A DNA stretch of 64,000 bases from Sinotaia quadrata (Eukaryota; Mollusca; Gastropoda; Architaenioglossa; Viviparidae): NCBI GenBank assembly GCA_028829895.1, contig CM054181.1, forward strand, positions 35,140,259-35,204,258, read 5' to 3'. This document shows, one piece after another, positions 13,590 through 25,900 of this stretch (within the stretch, counting starts at the first letter, position 1; each line of letters starts with the position of its first letter). Under the pieces are notes generated by a model, which saw nothing but the letters and a program-made list of their open reading frames with translations, made no database searches and was not told where the DNA came from. Made by a program: the position numbers and the translations under genes.

Positions 13590-14145
13590 CTCAGGCTAGT
13601 GTTTACCGTCTTGCAGTTGATTAGTTCTGAAATTAAGCTATGTTTATTACCGTGCAGTTTACTAGTTCTAAAATGAAACTAGTGCTGCGCAGTTTATTAG
13701 TTCTGAAATCAAGGTTGTGTTTTCTGTCGTGCTACTGACTAGTTCTAAAAATTCAAGAGTGCAATTTACTAGTTCTAATATTAAATAGCGTTTTCTGTCA
13801 CGCAGTTTACTAGTTTTGAAATAAAGCTAGTGTTTACTACCGTGCAAGTTTACTAGTTCTAAACTTAAATAGCGTTGTCTATCGTGCAGTTTACTAGTGT
13901 TTATTACCCTGCAAGTTTACTAGTTCTGAAATCAGGCTAGTGTTTTCTGTCGTGTGGCTGACTTGTTCTAAATTCAAGCTAGGTTTGCCGCCATGCACTT
14001 TACTTCTGAAATCAAACTAAACTAGTGTTTACCGCCATGGAGTTGACTAGTTTTAAAATCAAGCTATTTAGTGCTTTCTGCCATCCATGATGGTAAACGT
14101 GTTAACTTGAATTTAGAACTAGTCTGAAATAAAGCTAGTGTTTAC
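13590..14145. repeat. Degenerate minisatellite of about 43 bp
   Basis: Repeated gtgcagtttactagttctga plus aatcaagctagtgtttac in many altered copies. Confidence 0.8.
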
Positions 14146-14734
14146 TGTATGCAGCCATTAATACCAGCGTTCTCCTATAGTATTCTTCACGAACATTCTC
14201 CTCATTTGTAAACCACTTGTTTCAATGGGGTGGTACGAATAATAAAATGGCGGACTAAGTAGAAAAGAACTAATATTCTTTATGCACAAATTTTAATTAA
14301 TCATAAATACATTATTGGAAATAATCAGTACAAGAAAGTAAAAAAATGATTATCTCACAAAGATATAACTTTAAATTTTTTAAAACTTTTATATAAAGTT
14401 AATTTTCCTTATGTAGAGCAGTCAGCAGATGAATATAAAAAAAAAAAGTACCATGCAAGCACCAGAGAGAATTAGATTTTTACGTCACAATTTTTTTTGA
14501 CGTCTTGAGTCCCATCTGACTTCGTATTTATACCAATCACCGGCTAGACCCATTTTGCAAAGCATTGAATATAGAAATAAAATATCATGAAGAATTTGCT
14601 AAAAATTATAGAAATATCTAGAAGCGGCCATTTTTCACAGTCATTTTGTCCAGCGCTGAATATTCTTCCGACCCAAATAGAGCGAAATCAAGCATACAAA
14701 TCAAATTGTACAGAAGGTCTGCTTTTATTGAATG

Positions 14735-15235
14735 TACTACTGGCGTAAGTTTATACTACTTAGTAGTCTAATATTGGTATTTTAGACCAGCGTAATGCTT
14801 CTATTGAATGTACTACTGGCGTAAGTTTATACTACTTAGTAGTCTAATATTGGTATTTTAGACTAGCGTAAGTATATACAGCTTATTAGTCTTTTAATTG
14901 GTATTGTTAGAATGGAGTTAAGTTTATACTACTTAGTCTATTATTGGTATTTTAGACTAGCGTAAGTATATACAGCTTATTAGTCTTTTAATTGGTATTG
15001 TTAGAATGGAGTTAAGTTTATACTACTTATTAGTCTAGTCTAATATTGGTATTTTAGACTAGCGTAATGCTTTTAATGAATGCACTACTGAAGTTTATAA
15101 GTTTATACTACTTATTAGTCTAATATTGGTATTTTAGACTAGCGTAATGCTTTTAATGAATGCACTACTGAAGTTTATAAGTTTATACTAACTTATTAGT
15201 ATTATATTGGTATTGTTAGACTGGAGTTTATGCTA
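14735..15235. repeat. Minisatellite of about 60-75 bp, compound
   Basis: Repeated blocks gtttatactacttagtagtc, taatattggtattttagact and agcgtaatgcttttaatgaa, combined in several orders. Confidence 0.85.
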
Positions 15236-15261
15236 TTTAATAATCTCAAATTAGTATTTTC

Positions 15262-15545
15262 AGACTAGTGCTGTTCTTGTGTGAGAGAAATTATTTTTAT
15301 TATCAAGTATTTGAAACATTCTCAGTCTTGAGTAATATATGCTTTTCTTGTGAAAAGGAATTGACTTTTACTCTCCAGTACTGTAATATTATCAGTCTTT
15401 AGAAGTTTATGCTTCAATGCAAGGTAATCGACTTCTACTCTGTAAATATATTATAATAATATATGCCTTTCTTGTGCAAAGAAATTGGCTTTTACTCTGC
15501 AGAATTGTAACAACATCAATCTTTAGGAATATGTGCCGTTCTAGA
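15262..15545. repeat. Degenerate repeat of about 75 bp, four copies
   Basis: Repeated cttgtgxaaagaaattgxct, tttactctxcagtactgtaa and atcagtctttagxaatatat with many substitutions. Confidence 0.6.
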
Positions 15546-16139
15546 GACAATTAATTAATTTTTGAAGATCTTGTTACTTTCATTAGAAAGGATAGAACAG
15601 AAAGAAAAATCTAGACGTGCAAATGAAGAAATTAAATTAACAAATTCTGAGATAGAGTAAATTAGGTAAGAAATGTGAAGAGATCCAAGATATAGATTAC
15701 AAATAGTAGTTAGATTGATTTTCATTCCGACAACTCCCCCCCCCCCCTCAAGAAAAACACAACAACCAAACCAAACAAAAAAAAAACACAACAAAAACAC
15801 AAAATTAGATGTTCAACCATATTTACATGATAGTGTTCCCCAAAGATTGAAAGAAACATTAATTTAATCTAAACATATAATACAAGTCTAATAATAGTGG
15901 TTAAACAGCACACAAAGCTCATAGGACAACAGTGTGCTTTTTTTAAATCTACGATCACTGCAGTTGTCGTTAATTTATTAGGCGGCGGGTGTGTATGTCA
16001 TTTCTACAATCAACTTGGAGTTCTCGGGGAATGTGTCATCTGCGCAGTACAGCACTTGCCTAAGGAATCATATTGGTTCCCAGGTCAACTTAGACTCATC
16101 AGCAGTTGTTGTTTGAAGCATGAACTTGGCGGTAGAACA

Positions 16140-16270
16140 TTCATTCTGTCAGTGTCGCGGTAGATCTGATTGTATAGCTGTTCATTCTGTCACACTAGTC
16201 GTGCAGACCTGATTGTATAGCAGTTCTTTCTGTCACTAGTCGTATATAGACCTTATTATACAGTTGCTTC
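16140..16270. repeat. Short tandem repeat of about 45 bp, three copies
   Basis: Repeated gacctgattgtatagcagtt with ctttctgtcactagtcgt. Confidence 0.65.
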
Positions 16271-16955
16271 TTGCTAGTTCAGTAAATGTAACTGATATAC
16301 ATTCAATGTTACATTATTAACAATTTATATGAAACATTTGAAGTCAACAAGTTTCAGCCAGCAGAAAGTATATGCTAAATCTGATCTCAGATCAGGAGTA
16401 AGCATTTTTAGTGTCAGTCGGGGAATAACATCGATCAGGTATTATTTTTGGTGTGCTTAGGGTGCCGTCATATATTCGGAGTAGTGGGGGTCGGCTGAGG
16501 TTAGAAGTGCCACCACAAGTTGTTTCTCTAAGTAGCGTTTTCTTGAACTTAATTGTCTCTGAGTTTGTTGTGTTTTCCCAGCACGCTTACTTAATTTCAT
16601 TCTATTGGGGAGTTTCTTGTAACTGTAAAGCGCATAATAGCTAAAAGGACTTGAATGGGATTGGCAGTACAGCCCCTTCCCACCACCCACACCTGGGGAC
16701 AAACAGAAGTTCATTGTAAGCTTTCTATATGGCCTCCTTTATTTCAAATATGAGTTTTAAATTTTAGTTCGATTATGCTTGTTCATTATCTTGTTCATAA
16801 GTACATTTACAAGTGAAAACTGCCAACAGTTTACTGTATCATTACCACAGTTAGCTTGTGTATATTGTATGTTATATCACTACCACCCTTAGCTTGTGTA
16901 TGTTGTCTGTTATCATTTTCACCCTTAGCTGTGTATATTGTCTACTATATCACTA

Positions 16956-17291
16956 TGCGGTCCCAGTGATGACATATTTACATTCAAGTAGTTTATTACA
17001 AAATGCGGTCCCAGTGATGACATATTTACATTCAAGTAGTTTATTACAAAATGCGGTCCCAGTGATGACATATTTACATTCAAGTAGTTTATTACAAAAT
17101 GCGGTCCCAGTGATGACATATTTACATTCAAGTAGTTTATTACAAAATGCGGTCCCAGTGATGACATATTTACATTCAAGTAGTTTATTACAAAATGCGG
17201 TCCCAGTGATGACATATTTACATTCAAGTAGTTTATTACAAAATGCGGTCCCAGTGATGACATATTTACATTCAAGTAGTTTATTACAAAA
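16956..17291. repeat. 48-bp minisatellite, seven essentially identical copies
   Basis: Unit tgcggtcccagtgatgacat plus atttacattcaagtagttta and ttacaaaa. I saw no difference between copies, so it expanded or homogenised recently. The unit length is divisible by three, giving long open frames on both strands (16-residue repeats) without any splice or start context. Confidence 0.95.
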
Positions 17292-17337
17292 TGCCGCGCA
17301 GCAGTTTCAAATTTCGCGTACCCACGAAAAATTATTA

Positions 17338-18015
17338 GTACGTAAATGTCAGTAGTGGCATTGTTAATAGAAAATAAGTACGTAAATGTCAGTAGTGGCA
17401 TTGTTAATAGAAAATAAGTACGTAAATGTCAGTAGTGGCATTGTTAATAGAAAATAAGTACGTAAATGACAGTAGTGGCAGTAGTACTTAGAAAATAAGT
17501 ACGTAAATGACAGTAGTGGCAGTAGTACTTAGAAAATAAGTACGTAAATGTCAGTAGTGGCATTGTTAATAGAAAATAAGTACGTAAATGACAGTAGTGG
17601 CAGTAGTACTTAGAAAATAAGTACGTAAATGTCAGTAGTGGCAGTAGTATTTAGAAAATAAGTACGTAAATGTCAGTAGTGGCAGTAGTATTTAGAAAAT
17701 AAGTACGTAAATGTCAGTAGTGGCAGTAGTATTTAGAAAATAAGTACATAAATGTCAGTAGTGGCAGTAGTATTTAGAAAATAAGTACGTAAATGTCAGT
17801 AGTGGCAGTAGTATTTAGAAAATAAGTACGTAAATGCCAGTAGTGGCATTGTTTTAGTACTTAGAAAATCAATACGTAAATGCCAGTAGTGGCAGTAGTA
17901 CTTAGAAAATAAGTACGTAAATGTCAGTAGTGGCATTGTTTTAGTACTTAGAAAATCAATACGTAAATGTCAGTAGTGGCAGTAGTACTTAGAAAATAAG
18001 TACGTAAATGTCAGT
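17338..18015. repeat. 40-bp minisatellite, about 16 copies with two variant types
   Basis: Core gtacgtaaatgtcagtagtg followed by gcattgttaatagaaaataa or gcagtagtacttagaaaataa. The two endings are interspersed rather than grouped. Confidence 0.93.
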
Positions 18016-18350
18016 AGTGGCGTTTTACTTAGACCGGCGTTGTTTTAGTAACAAATGTCAGTACCATATACTATTATCTGTCAGTAGTGGCGTTTTACTT
18101 AGACCGGCGTTGTTTTAGTAACAAATGTCAGTACCATATAGGCCCTACTATTATCTGTCAGTAGTGGCGTTTTACTCAGACCGGCGTTGTTTCAGCAACA
18201 AATGTCAGTACCATATACTATTATCTGTCAGTAGTGGCGTTTTACTTAGACCGTTGTTTTGTACAAATGTCAGTACCATATACTATTATCTGTCAGTAGT
18301 GGCGTTTTGTACAAATGTCAGTACCATATACTATTATCTGTCAGTAGTCA
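18016..18350. repeat. Third tandem array of about 45-80 bp, five copies
   Basis: Units combine tgtcagtagtggcgttttac, ttagaccggcgttgttttag and taacaaatgtcagtaccata, then tactattatc. The tgtcagtagtggc core is shared with the preceding 40-bp array, so this array probably grew out of it. Confidence 0.88.
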
Positions 18351-19425
18351 CTGGGATGCAGCTTCTGTGAAATCGTTTACAAAAGGTGAACGAGGCCCGC
18401 CTTCTGCATTCCAACGTAAGATCGATCTGTTCCGCTGTTATCGCGCAGTACCACTGCATCGCGGCACGATCTTTTATTGCAGTGGCAGTGGGCCACACTT
18501 TTATTGTTGTCATGCAGCATGACTCTTCAAAGTGCGTAGACAGTGCCACTCGGTGGTGCTATTTAGATAAGGGTTTATGTTGTTTGGATAACCGAACCAG
18601 GTGACCAAGATTATGTTAGTTGAATGAAATTTAAAAAAATGTATGCATGGCAGGACGAGCATGTAAGCATTAACGTAACAAAATGGCATATTGAAAAAGC
18701 TTTGAGCATATTTATGATGTTAATGTAATTTCGAAAATTGTCTTTACACTTGACACTAAAGTGTTAACGCAATAAAGAAAATATGTGACGAAGAGCGTGC
18801 CATTATGCTCTATATACGGAAGTAGGCCTATAATGTCTTGAGGTATGTTAAACTGAGGAATTCATCTAAACACTCAAAGACTTGTTAGATTTTAACAAGA
18901 TTGTTCACGGTTTTCGATGCAAGTTATTTGATTTAAACAGTCTTTTCTTTCTACAGCTCCACTGCCGCGAATCACTTCCAACTTCACCTCCATTCTCCTT
19001 TGTGTTCATTGCAGGCTCGAATGGAATGACCAGGAATGGAGACAGTACCAACCGCACTTGCATTATCAACAGGTTCCTCATTAAATGAGAAAGGACAGAT
19101 AAATAGCAAATGACTCAATCCATGTGTCTGCAAAGATGGAATGGTAACTAATAGTATCTATCATATATTGCAGATACTGTCGACCGAATTGGTCCCTCAT
19201 TTCACCTTGTTAAACAGTTACGCTGACAGCATATCAGGCTTGACTCACTTCGACTCCCATTGCGCTCTTTTGCTCGTTGGTCGTAACCAATCTTTATGGA
19301 TGCTCCTACTGGTAGTTGGTGATTATAGTTACGCACGCAGAATAAATAATACAACTTTATGTCCTCGCAGTGTAAGATGATGTCGTAATGGTCGGCCCTC
19401 TTTGCTTACGAAAACACCTTTTCAG
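18351..19425 (+). other. Region upstream of exon 1, possible promoter or 5' UTR
   Basis: Contains more CG dinucleotides than average at 18.38-18.56 kb and acceptor-like sites at 18956 (tttctttctacag) and 19016 (gttcattgcag). It may hold an untranslated leader exon or the promoter of form A. No coding similarity is visible and no clear TATA box was identified. Confidence 0.35.
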
Positions 19426-19548
19426 GAAACTGGCATTACCTTTTTCGTGTACTGGGCGAGAACACACATTACACTGAGTTCAAGATGAAGGGCTCTCCCT
19501 TGTTGGAGTACACTCCCTCGGCACGTCAACTGCCCCAATACAGCGTCG
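19426..19548 (+). CDS. B4GALT-like: Exon 1: start codon and first 21 codons of the glycosyltransferase
   Basis: Coding starts at ATG 19485 (A at -3, in-frame TAA at 19386 with no other ATG between) and runs to 19548, followed by donor GTAAGT. It encodes 21 residues, beginning MKGSPLLEY and ending PQYSV, plus one base (G) of the next codon. That G joins GG of exon 2a or GC of exon 2b, giving Gly in both cases, followed by Tyr. The phase match to two separate exons is the main evidence that this short exon is real. A possible acceptor (ttttcag) ends at 19425, so the exon may begin at 19426 with about 59 nt of 5' UTR; it could also start further upstream. The product is the extreme cytoplasmic N-terminus and contains a dileucine that could act in sorting (inference). 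No transcript evidence is available here. Confidence 0.8.
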
Positions 19549-21011
19549 GTAAGTCTATCATTTTCATTAACTTAGATCGCAAGAGACAACCTATGGCCTT
19601 ACGGGCTCAGAGTCAGCAAGTTAAATGGATTGGCCGTTAAGCAGAAACAATCGTCCTGACTTTAAGACAATATTTGTTATTAGCATATTCGAAATATTTC
19701 TTTCGTTTTGCTTAGAGGTCAAATAGATACAAGTATCATCGTCGTTTATTTTCCATTCCTTTAAAACAAGCAATCATTTATTTTACCATCGTATTCCATT
19801 CCTTTAAAACAAGCAATCATTTATTTTACCATCATATTCCATTCCTTTAAAACAAGCAATCATTTATTTTACCATCATATTCCATTCCTTTAAAACAAGC
19901 AATCATTTATTTTACCATCATATTCCAGTAACTTTTCACTTCTTTTATACAGTTGTAAATTTAAACAAAGGCAGTCTTCAGTTCTTTTTATGAACGGAAA
20001 TTGCACTTATAGTTATACACATATAATCAACTAAGTATTCATCATTTTCAAATCCTTTTATATAAACATTCACTTTCATTGTCATAATATTCCATTATTT
20101 ATTCCAGTTTCCACATTAAGTCTTATTATAATGCAACTATTCTAACAGGTAGCTGTTTTCTACTTATTTGCATTAAAAGATATGATTACATATTTCTGTT
20201 TTGGCTACATTAGTTGCAGAACTCGTAATTGGTTCTCCTTAATGTTTTTTATTTATTCTGTAGAGTACAAGATATTAATGCATTTGTAAATCAATACCTA
20301 CATTTTCACGTATTTGAACTATCTGAAACAAGATTCCATAAGTTAGTCTTGATTACTTCAAGAGTACTCTTCTATGTATTTCATCATAGTTTATATTGTC
20401 TGCTACAGAAACTCCAAAACATAGCAACTAGAATTGCTCAAGAGCCCCTAGAATTCAATACTACTTCTGTTTTCTGCTGGCTGTCTGTCTGTTACTTAGC
20501 TACAATATTAAGTATATCTCCTTAATCCAGCACTGGCCACTTCTTTGCTGTAATATGAAGTGTATCTCCACACTCTGTGCCTGTTTGTTACAGTTTCAAG
20601 CTTATCTCCCCACTCTGCTGAGTTTTAATGACTGACTCCTTCAGCCTATAACCCCACCCTCAAACACCTGCACCTGCACCTGCACTCTTCTTCTGACACT
20701 TGTCATCTTGGTGTATCTGTCATGAAATCTAAAAGATACAACCAGTGTTCTTTCTTGTAGCAGGGTCCTGTCACCTGGAATAAGCTACTTTTAGAACTCA
20801 TATGCACTCCTGTGAAATCTGCATCTAAAGGATCTTACAACATACATGTATCTTTTTTTATCTGTATACACTCATGTTTACTTTCCTGATTTCTCTATTT
20901 ATTTATCTTTATTTTTAGTTTTACTACAGATGTAGCAATGTTGCATGTTACATGCTTATTTTTTTATATTATAGATTATTGTTTGGTATTTTAATGGTAC
21001 ATTTGCATGCC

Positions 21012-21086
<75 letters not shown>

Positions 21087-22876
21087 TTATAATTGTTGTA
21101 CATGCATAGTGTTATCACAAAACCCCAATTACAACAAATATGCTTTCAATGCATTATCATGCTCATAATAGTGAATCAAAGTTACAATCACTCAATTATA
21201 GTTTTCACTAGTACTTATCAACTAGCAACTGTGATTCTAACTCTTGATTAAATAATTTTGACTTAAATGAATCCATCACATGCATAGGTGCTCTATTTCT
21301 TTCTGACAATCATCTACTTATATGCTCCTTTTGGAAACAAGCATTTCTTTGAAGCATTCATACCATGAGCATGCAGACTGTAATAGAACATTGTGCTGAG
21401 TTCACTTTGCTTTTTTGCGATTAAAAAAATTTTTTGTTTATATATATATAAAATGAGGAAAGACAACTGATGAAAACTTCATTAGATTTGGTTGGGTGTG
21501 GTCCAATCAATGTTTCCATGGAAGACAATTATAAGTGCAACATTTGCTATATAGCAGCAGAGACAAACAGCATCCTGACGCAGGATGAATGTTGTTACTA
21601 ATGTTAGTTATTGACTAAAATCATAAAAAGTAATCTCTTATTTTATTCTCCAAATATTAATCTTGAGGTTGTAAAAATAATACTTAATAATTATGAGTAT
21701 ACATATAAATAAATGGACAGATAAATGGATTGTGAAGTTAATTAAAAAATATTCAATCAAAAGCAGTTACATTTTATAGTATAGTGAATTTTATAGTAAT
21801 TTTAACTAAAATCAACAATAACTGAATAAGTGCCATATTTACAGTATGATCATCAAAGAACCTTAAGGTTCTAAGTGCTAGTTAATAGTTAAGTCCTTGT
21901 TTGCACATTTTACAAGGTATTTTTGTATTTGATTTACATTTACGTTTATCATCAACCATATTTCCATAGGTGGAAAACTTCTTACCAAAGGAGAAAGGAG
22001 AAGATAAATCTGTCTTTTAATCTATTTTTAGCGAGTCTCCCCCCCCCCCTTTCTTTTCCAACAAGAGACATTGTCATTATATGTGAAATCCAGAAGATCA
22101 GTTTTGCTTTGAATGATTTTACAGAACCCAAATGAGTGACGAGGTTCACTACCTTTCATACTTCATTGCGGGTGCATGTAAATGCCTTGGCGGGTGCCAT
22201 GGCATCCATGGGCACCACATTGGGAACCACTGCTCTAGAGTGTCATTTGTGATGTCAAAATATGGATTCAAATGTGATTAATGATGTCTTCTAAGTGAAA
22301 GGTTTGATAACAAGAGTAATTCATGAATCTTAGGATTTCTTTAAGAAAACAGTGGAAAAGAAATAAACAATAGAATAAATCAAAAATATACGGTGGGTAG
22401 GTGATGAATGATCAGAGGAAACAATAAAATGATACAGTTAAGATGTATATATTTAAGTTACATTAAATGATCAAAGAAAACAATGAAAATGATGCAGATT
22501 AAGATGCACACTAGAAGTCAACGAACGAACAGAGAAAACCTTAAAAATAATACAGATTAAGATGTATAATATTAGTCATATTGAATGAAAGAAAACAAAT
22601 TGATATAAAGATAAACATAATGGATCATGTTGAATGAACTTTAAACTGATAAAAGATTGAGATGTATGATGGAAGATGTGAATTTGATAAATGTGATAGT
22701 TTCAATAAGTCACATGACTGATGTGCTGGCAGAGGAAGAAGTCCTAACAGACAGTGAAAATTAGGAAATAAATGAGAAATGCAACAGTCATTTTATGCAA
22801 AAGTAAATAGAAGAAGATGAAAGAAATGATATACTTGTTTCATTATTATATTTGCAACATTGGGTGAGAAAGATAG

Positions 22877-22908
<32 letters not shown>

Positions 22909-25900
22909 ATCAGGAAAAATGCATATACATGCAAATTATTATGAAACATTATTTTTAAGTATATACAATTAATTTATAAGTGGAGATAAGAAAGAAAATA
23001 ACATTTAATAATTAATACGCTTAATTATACACTTTTTCTAGTTATACTGTGCACAGAGTAAAAAAGTACCTTGGATAGTTTAATATTATGTTAAAGTTGT
23101 AATGTCTAAGCATTTATTATAAATAGGAACTTAGAGCATATGGATCAAGTATTGGCATCATGATTGAACATACCAAGTCAATATGCTTTATTGAATCAAG
23201 CTGGACAGAAAGATGTTACTTTCACAAATCAATACTCAAAGTCTAGATGAACAGTAGAGCAGTGGCTATTCGAAGCAAAAAGTTATCTTGGATGTTACAT
23301 ATGAAGACAAAGTCTCTTGTGCATTTTCCTAGTATGAAGAAAATGATATGTGACAGATTTTAACTCTTCCCTACTATTTATCCACATTCAAACACTTTGG
23401 AGCAGTTTGAAAAGAATTTCAACAGTTCAGCCTCATAGAGCCTGTGGTTGTCTTACTTGAATCCTTTTACCTGCCCACTAGAAGAGACAAAAATGGCTAC
23501 TTCAATTGCATGTCTCTTTCAACTAAGAAGAGAAGTGGAACTTGAGATTCTGGTCCTTGAAAATGATATTATTTTAAAATCAAGTGCAAAAAAAATTAAA
23601 GTGAATAACATATGATCATTTTTATAATCTTGTTGACAGAAAAAGGTTTTCTGCTTTAAAAAATGTTGCATACAAAATAAAATCTTATTTCAATTCCAGT
23701 TATATAATACTGTTTTCAGTGATGAACATAATAAAGTCAAAACACAACATCTTGACTTACAGATGCACATCTTGACAATTGCTTACAAATGGGAATATCA
23801 TTTTACTCTCCCAACTGTGAAAAACTGGCTGATGACAAGCAGTGCCAAAAATCACACTGACTTAATACCAAAGACCATGTGAAATAATACCTTTTCTTCA
23901 TTCTCTGAGATCACTTATTATTAAAACTTGTGTTTAACTTTTTCATAGTTGTTTATAAAACAGTAAAATTCTGCATGCCCAATCTGACTGTGACAACACA
24001 CATGGTGAGATGGTCAACCACTGCTACAGATAGTAACAGGATGGAAAACCTTTCAGTAATCACATCATGACAGAATACTCGCACTACAGACTCCGCACAT
24101 CGAGAGTGGCCGAATCCATGGACACAAAGACTGGTAGGTCTCAAACTTGTTGCTCTAGTGCCCATGGTACAAGAAATAAATCATACAAGGTGGCTCTGAA
24201 ACGACCCTAAATTTCACTTTACATGCCAAACACCAGCCTGACAGTGACACTACAGGAAACATTGAAAAAAATAAACAACAATCACCAATACCAAACAAGC
24301 GCCAACCATCATCCAACTCCAACACCACCGCCAGCACTCCCTGAATACTCATGAGGGGAACTGGTCCCACTGGAGCACTACAGATCAGAGAACATCTTAT
24401 GATGAAATGATCCATAAAAATTAAAAGCCCCAATGGTGATGTAACATATAATCATAACCACCACCATCTGTCAATGCTATTACTTCTACTATTAAGTCAG
24501 AACAGGAGAATAGATTCATTTTGGATTATTGAAAGGGAGCCGACCAGCTAGTCCGAGGCTCAAACAAAGATTAGTTTAGGCAGACCCACTCATGATCAAT
24601 TTAGACATGATTCATATTAACAATAGTTCTGAGGAAGAACTCTCGTGGGTATGCTGTAATGCTTCAATATGTGAGAGACTCATGTTTCTGGTACTTTATT
24701 TCAAACTCTACCCTGTTCTATGACATCCACCATGAAGTGTTTCTGTAGCCATATTTATGATGCATTTGTTTAATAGCCCACACCACCATGTGAGTGTAAC
24801 ACTTGGCATAGTGATGTGCTTACTTATTATGTGGATTTTGCTTTGTGCAAATGCCTGCATGAAGTGAAATAAATGCAACTTTGCCAGCAATAATGTGCCT
24901 TGTGTCTCAGTTCCCCGTCAACACACACTTTCTCTATCTCTGCATATTGTCATTACTGCTGCTTTGTATGACCTACCACTCATGATTAACTATGGACTGA
25001 CTACACAAGTAATCTTTTTCATTATATTTGTTATATGTATATTTGATCATTGATCAAATACCTTTGTACACATATTGATACCATATGTTGGAGAAGAAAG
25101 TGGGTAGATGGGGTCTTGTTCAATATAGATATTTATCTTCTCCTGTGGTAGGAAGTTTTCCTTCAGAAATATTATATGATGGTAAATGTTTATCTTGTTG
25201 TGGAAGAGAGAAAACGTTTACAGTGCCTGCATATCCGCCAAGTGAGAGATGAGTGGTGTTTTCTGGATAATTATTAATAACATAAATTAAGATTCTCATC
25301 ATTTGTAATTAGTTATAGATGATTAATTAATAATAACAATTATAACCAATAACTAGTGTGGCATAGGCATCATAAATAGTCTAGCAGTTATTATTATTGC
25401 TTTAAGTAGGATTAATATATGACGAGTATTAGTGTTATAATAATAATATTATTTCTTTGCAAGAATCTATCACATAGTGTATATACATGTATTGTCATGC
25501 ATGTATATACATGATTACATAGATATAGCACATACATATACATACCATACACACACACACATTCACATACACTTTCTCAAGAGATGTAAGACCATTTATA
25601 AATGAGATAATCTTTTCAAGATGTAAGTGGAATATGAAAATGAAATGTGCAGAATAATAAAATAAAAATAGATGTAATATATGTGAAATTTGGCTTGAAA
25701 TTAAATATTAAAAGAACTGAAACTGAGAGTCCAGGGCTTAGTAATTAATTACAATTCCTGTTTGATACTGATATTTTTGTGAAGCTTTCTACCACCAACA
25801 TTGCTAGATTAAATAATGTTCTCTTATCCCAATTGATCTCTGCTGTACTTTTAACTGAAACATTATTACCAACTAATTTGCAAGTGATACCATATCTTTG

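Noticed and set aside
16858..17401. Open frames of 165 (+) and 158 (-) codons with 16-residue repeats
   Set aside because: Both arise because the 48-bp unit is divisible by three and lacks stops; being open on both strands argues against coding.
16956..18015. CRISPR-like array of direct repeats
   Set aside because: Units are contiguous or near-identical throughout with no unique spacers, and the DNA is clearly eukaryotic.
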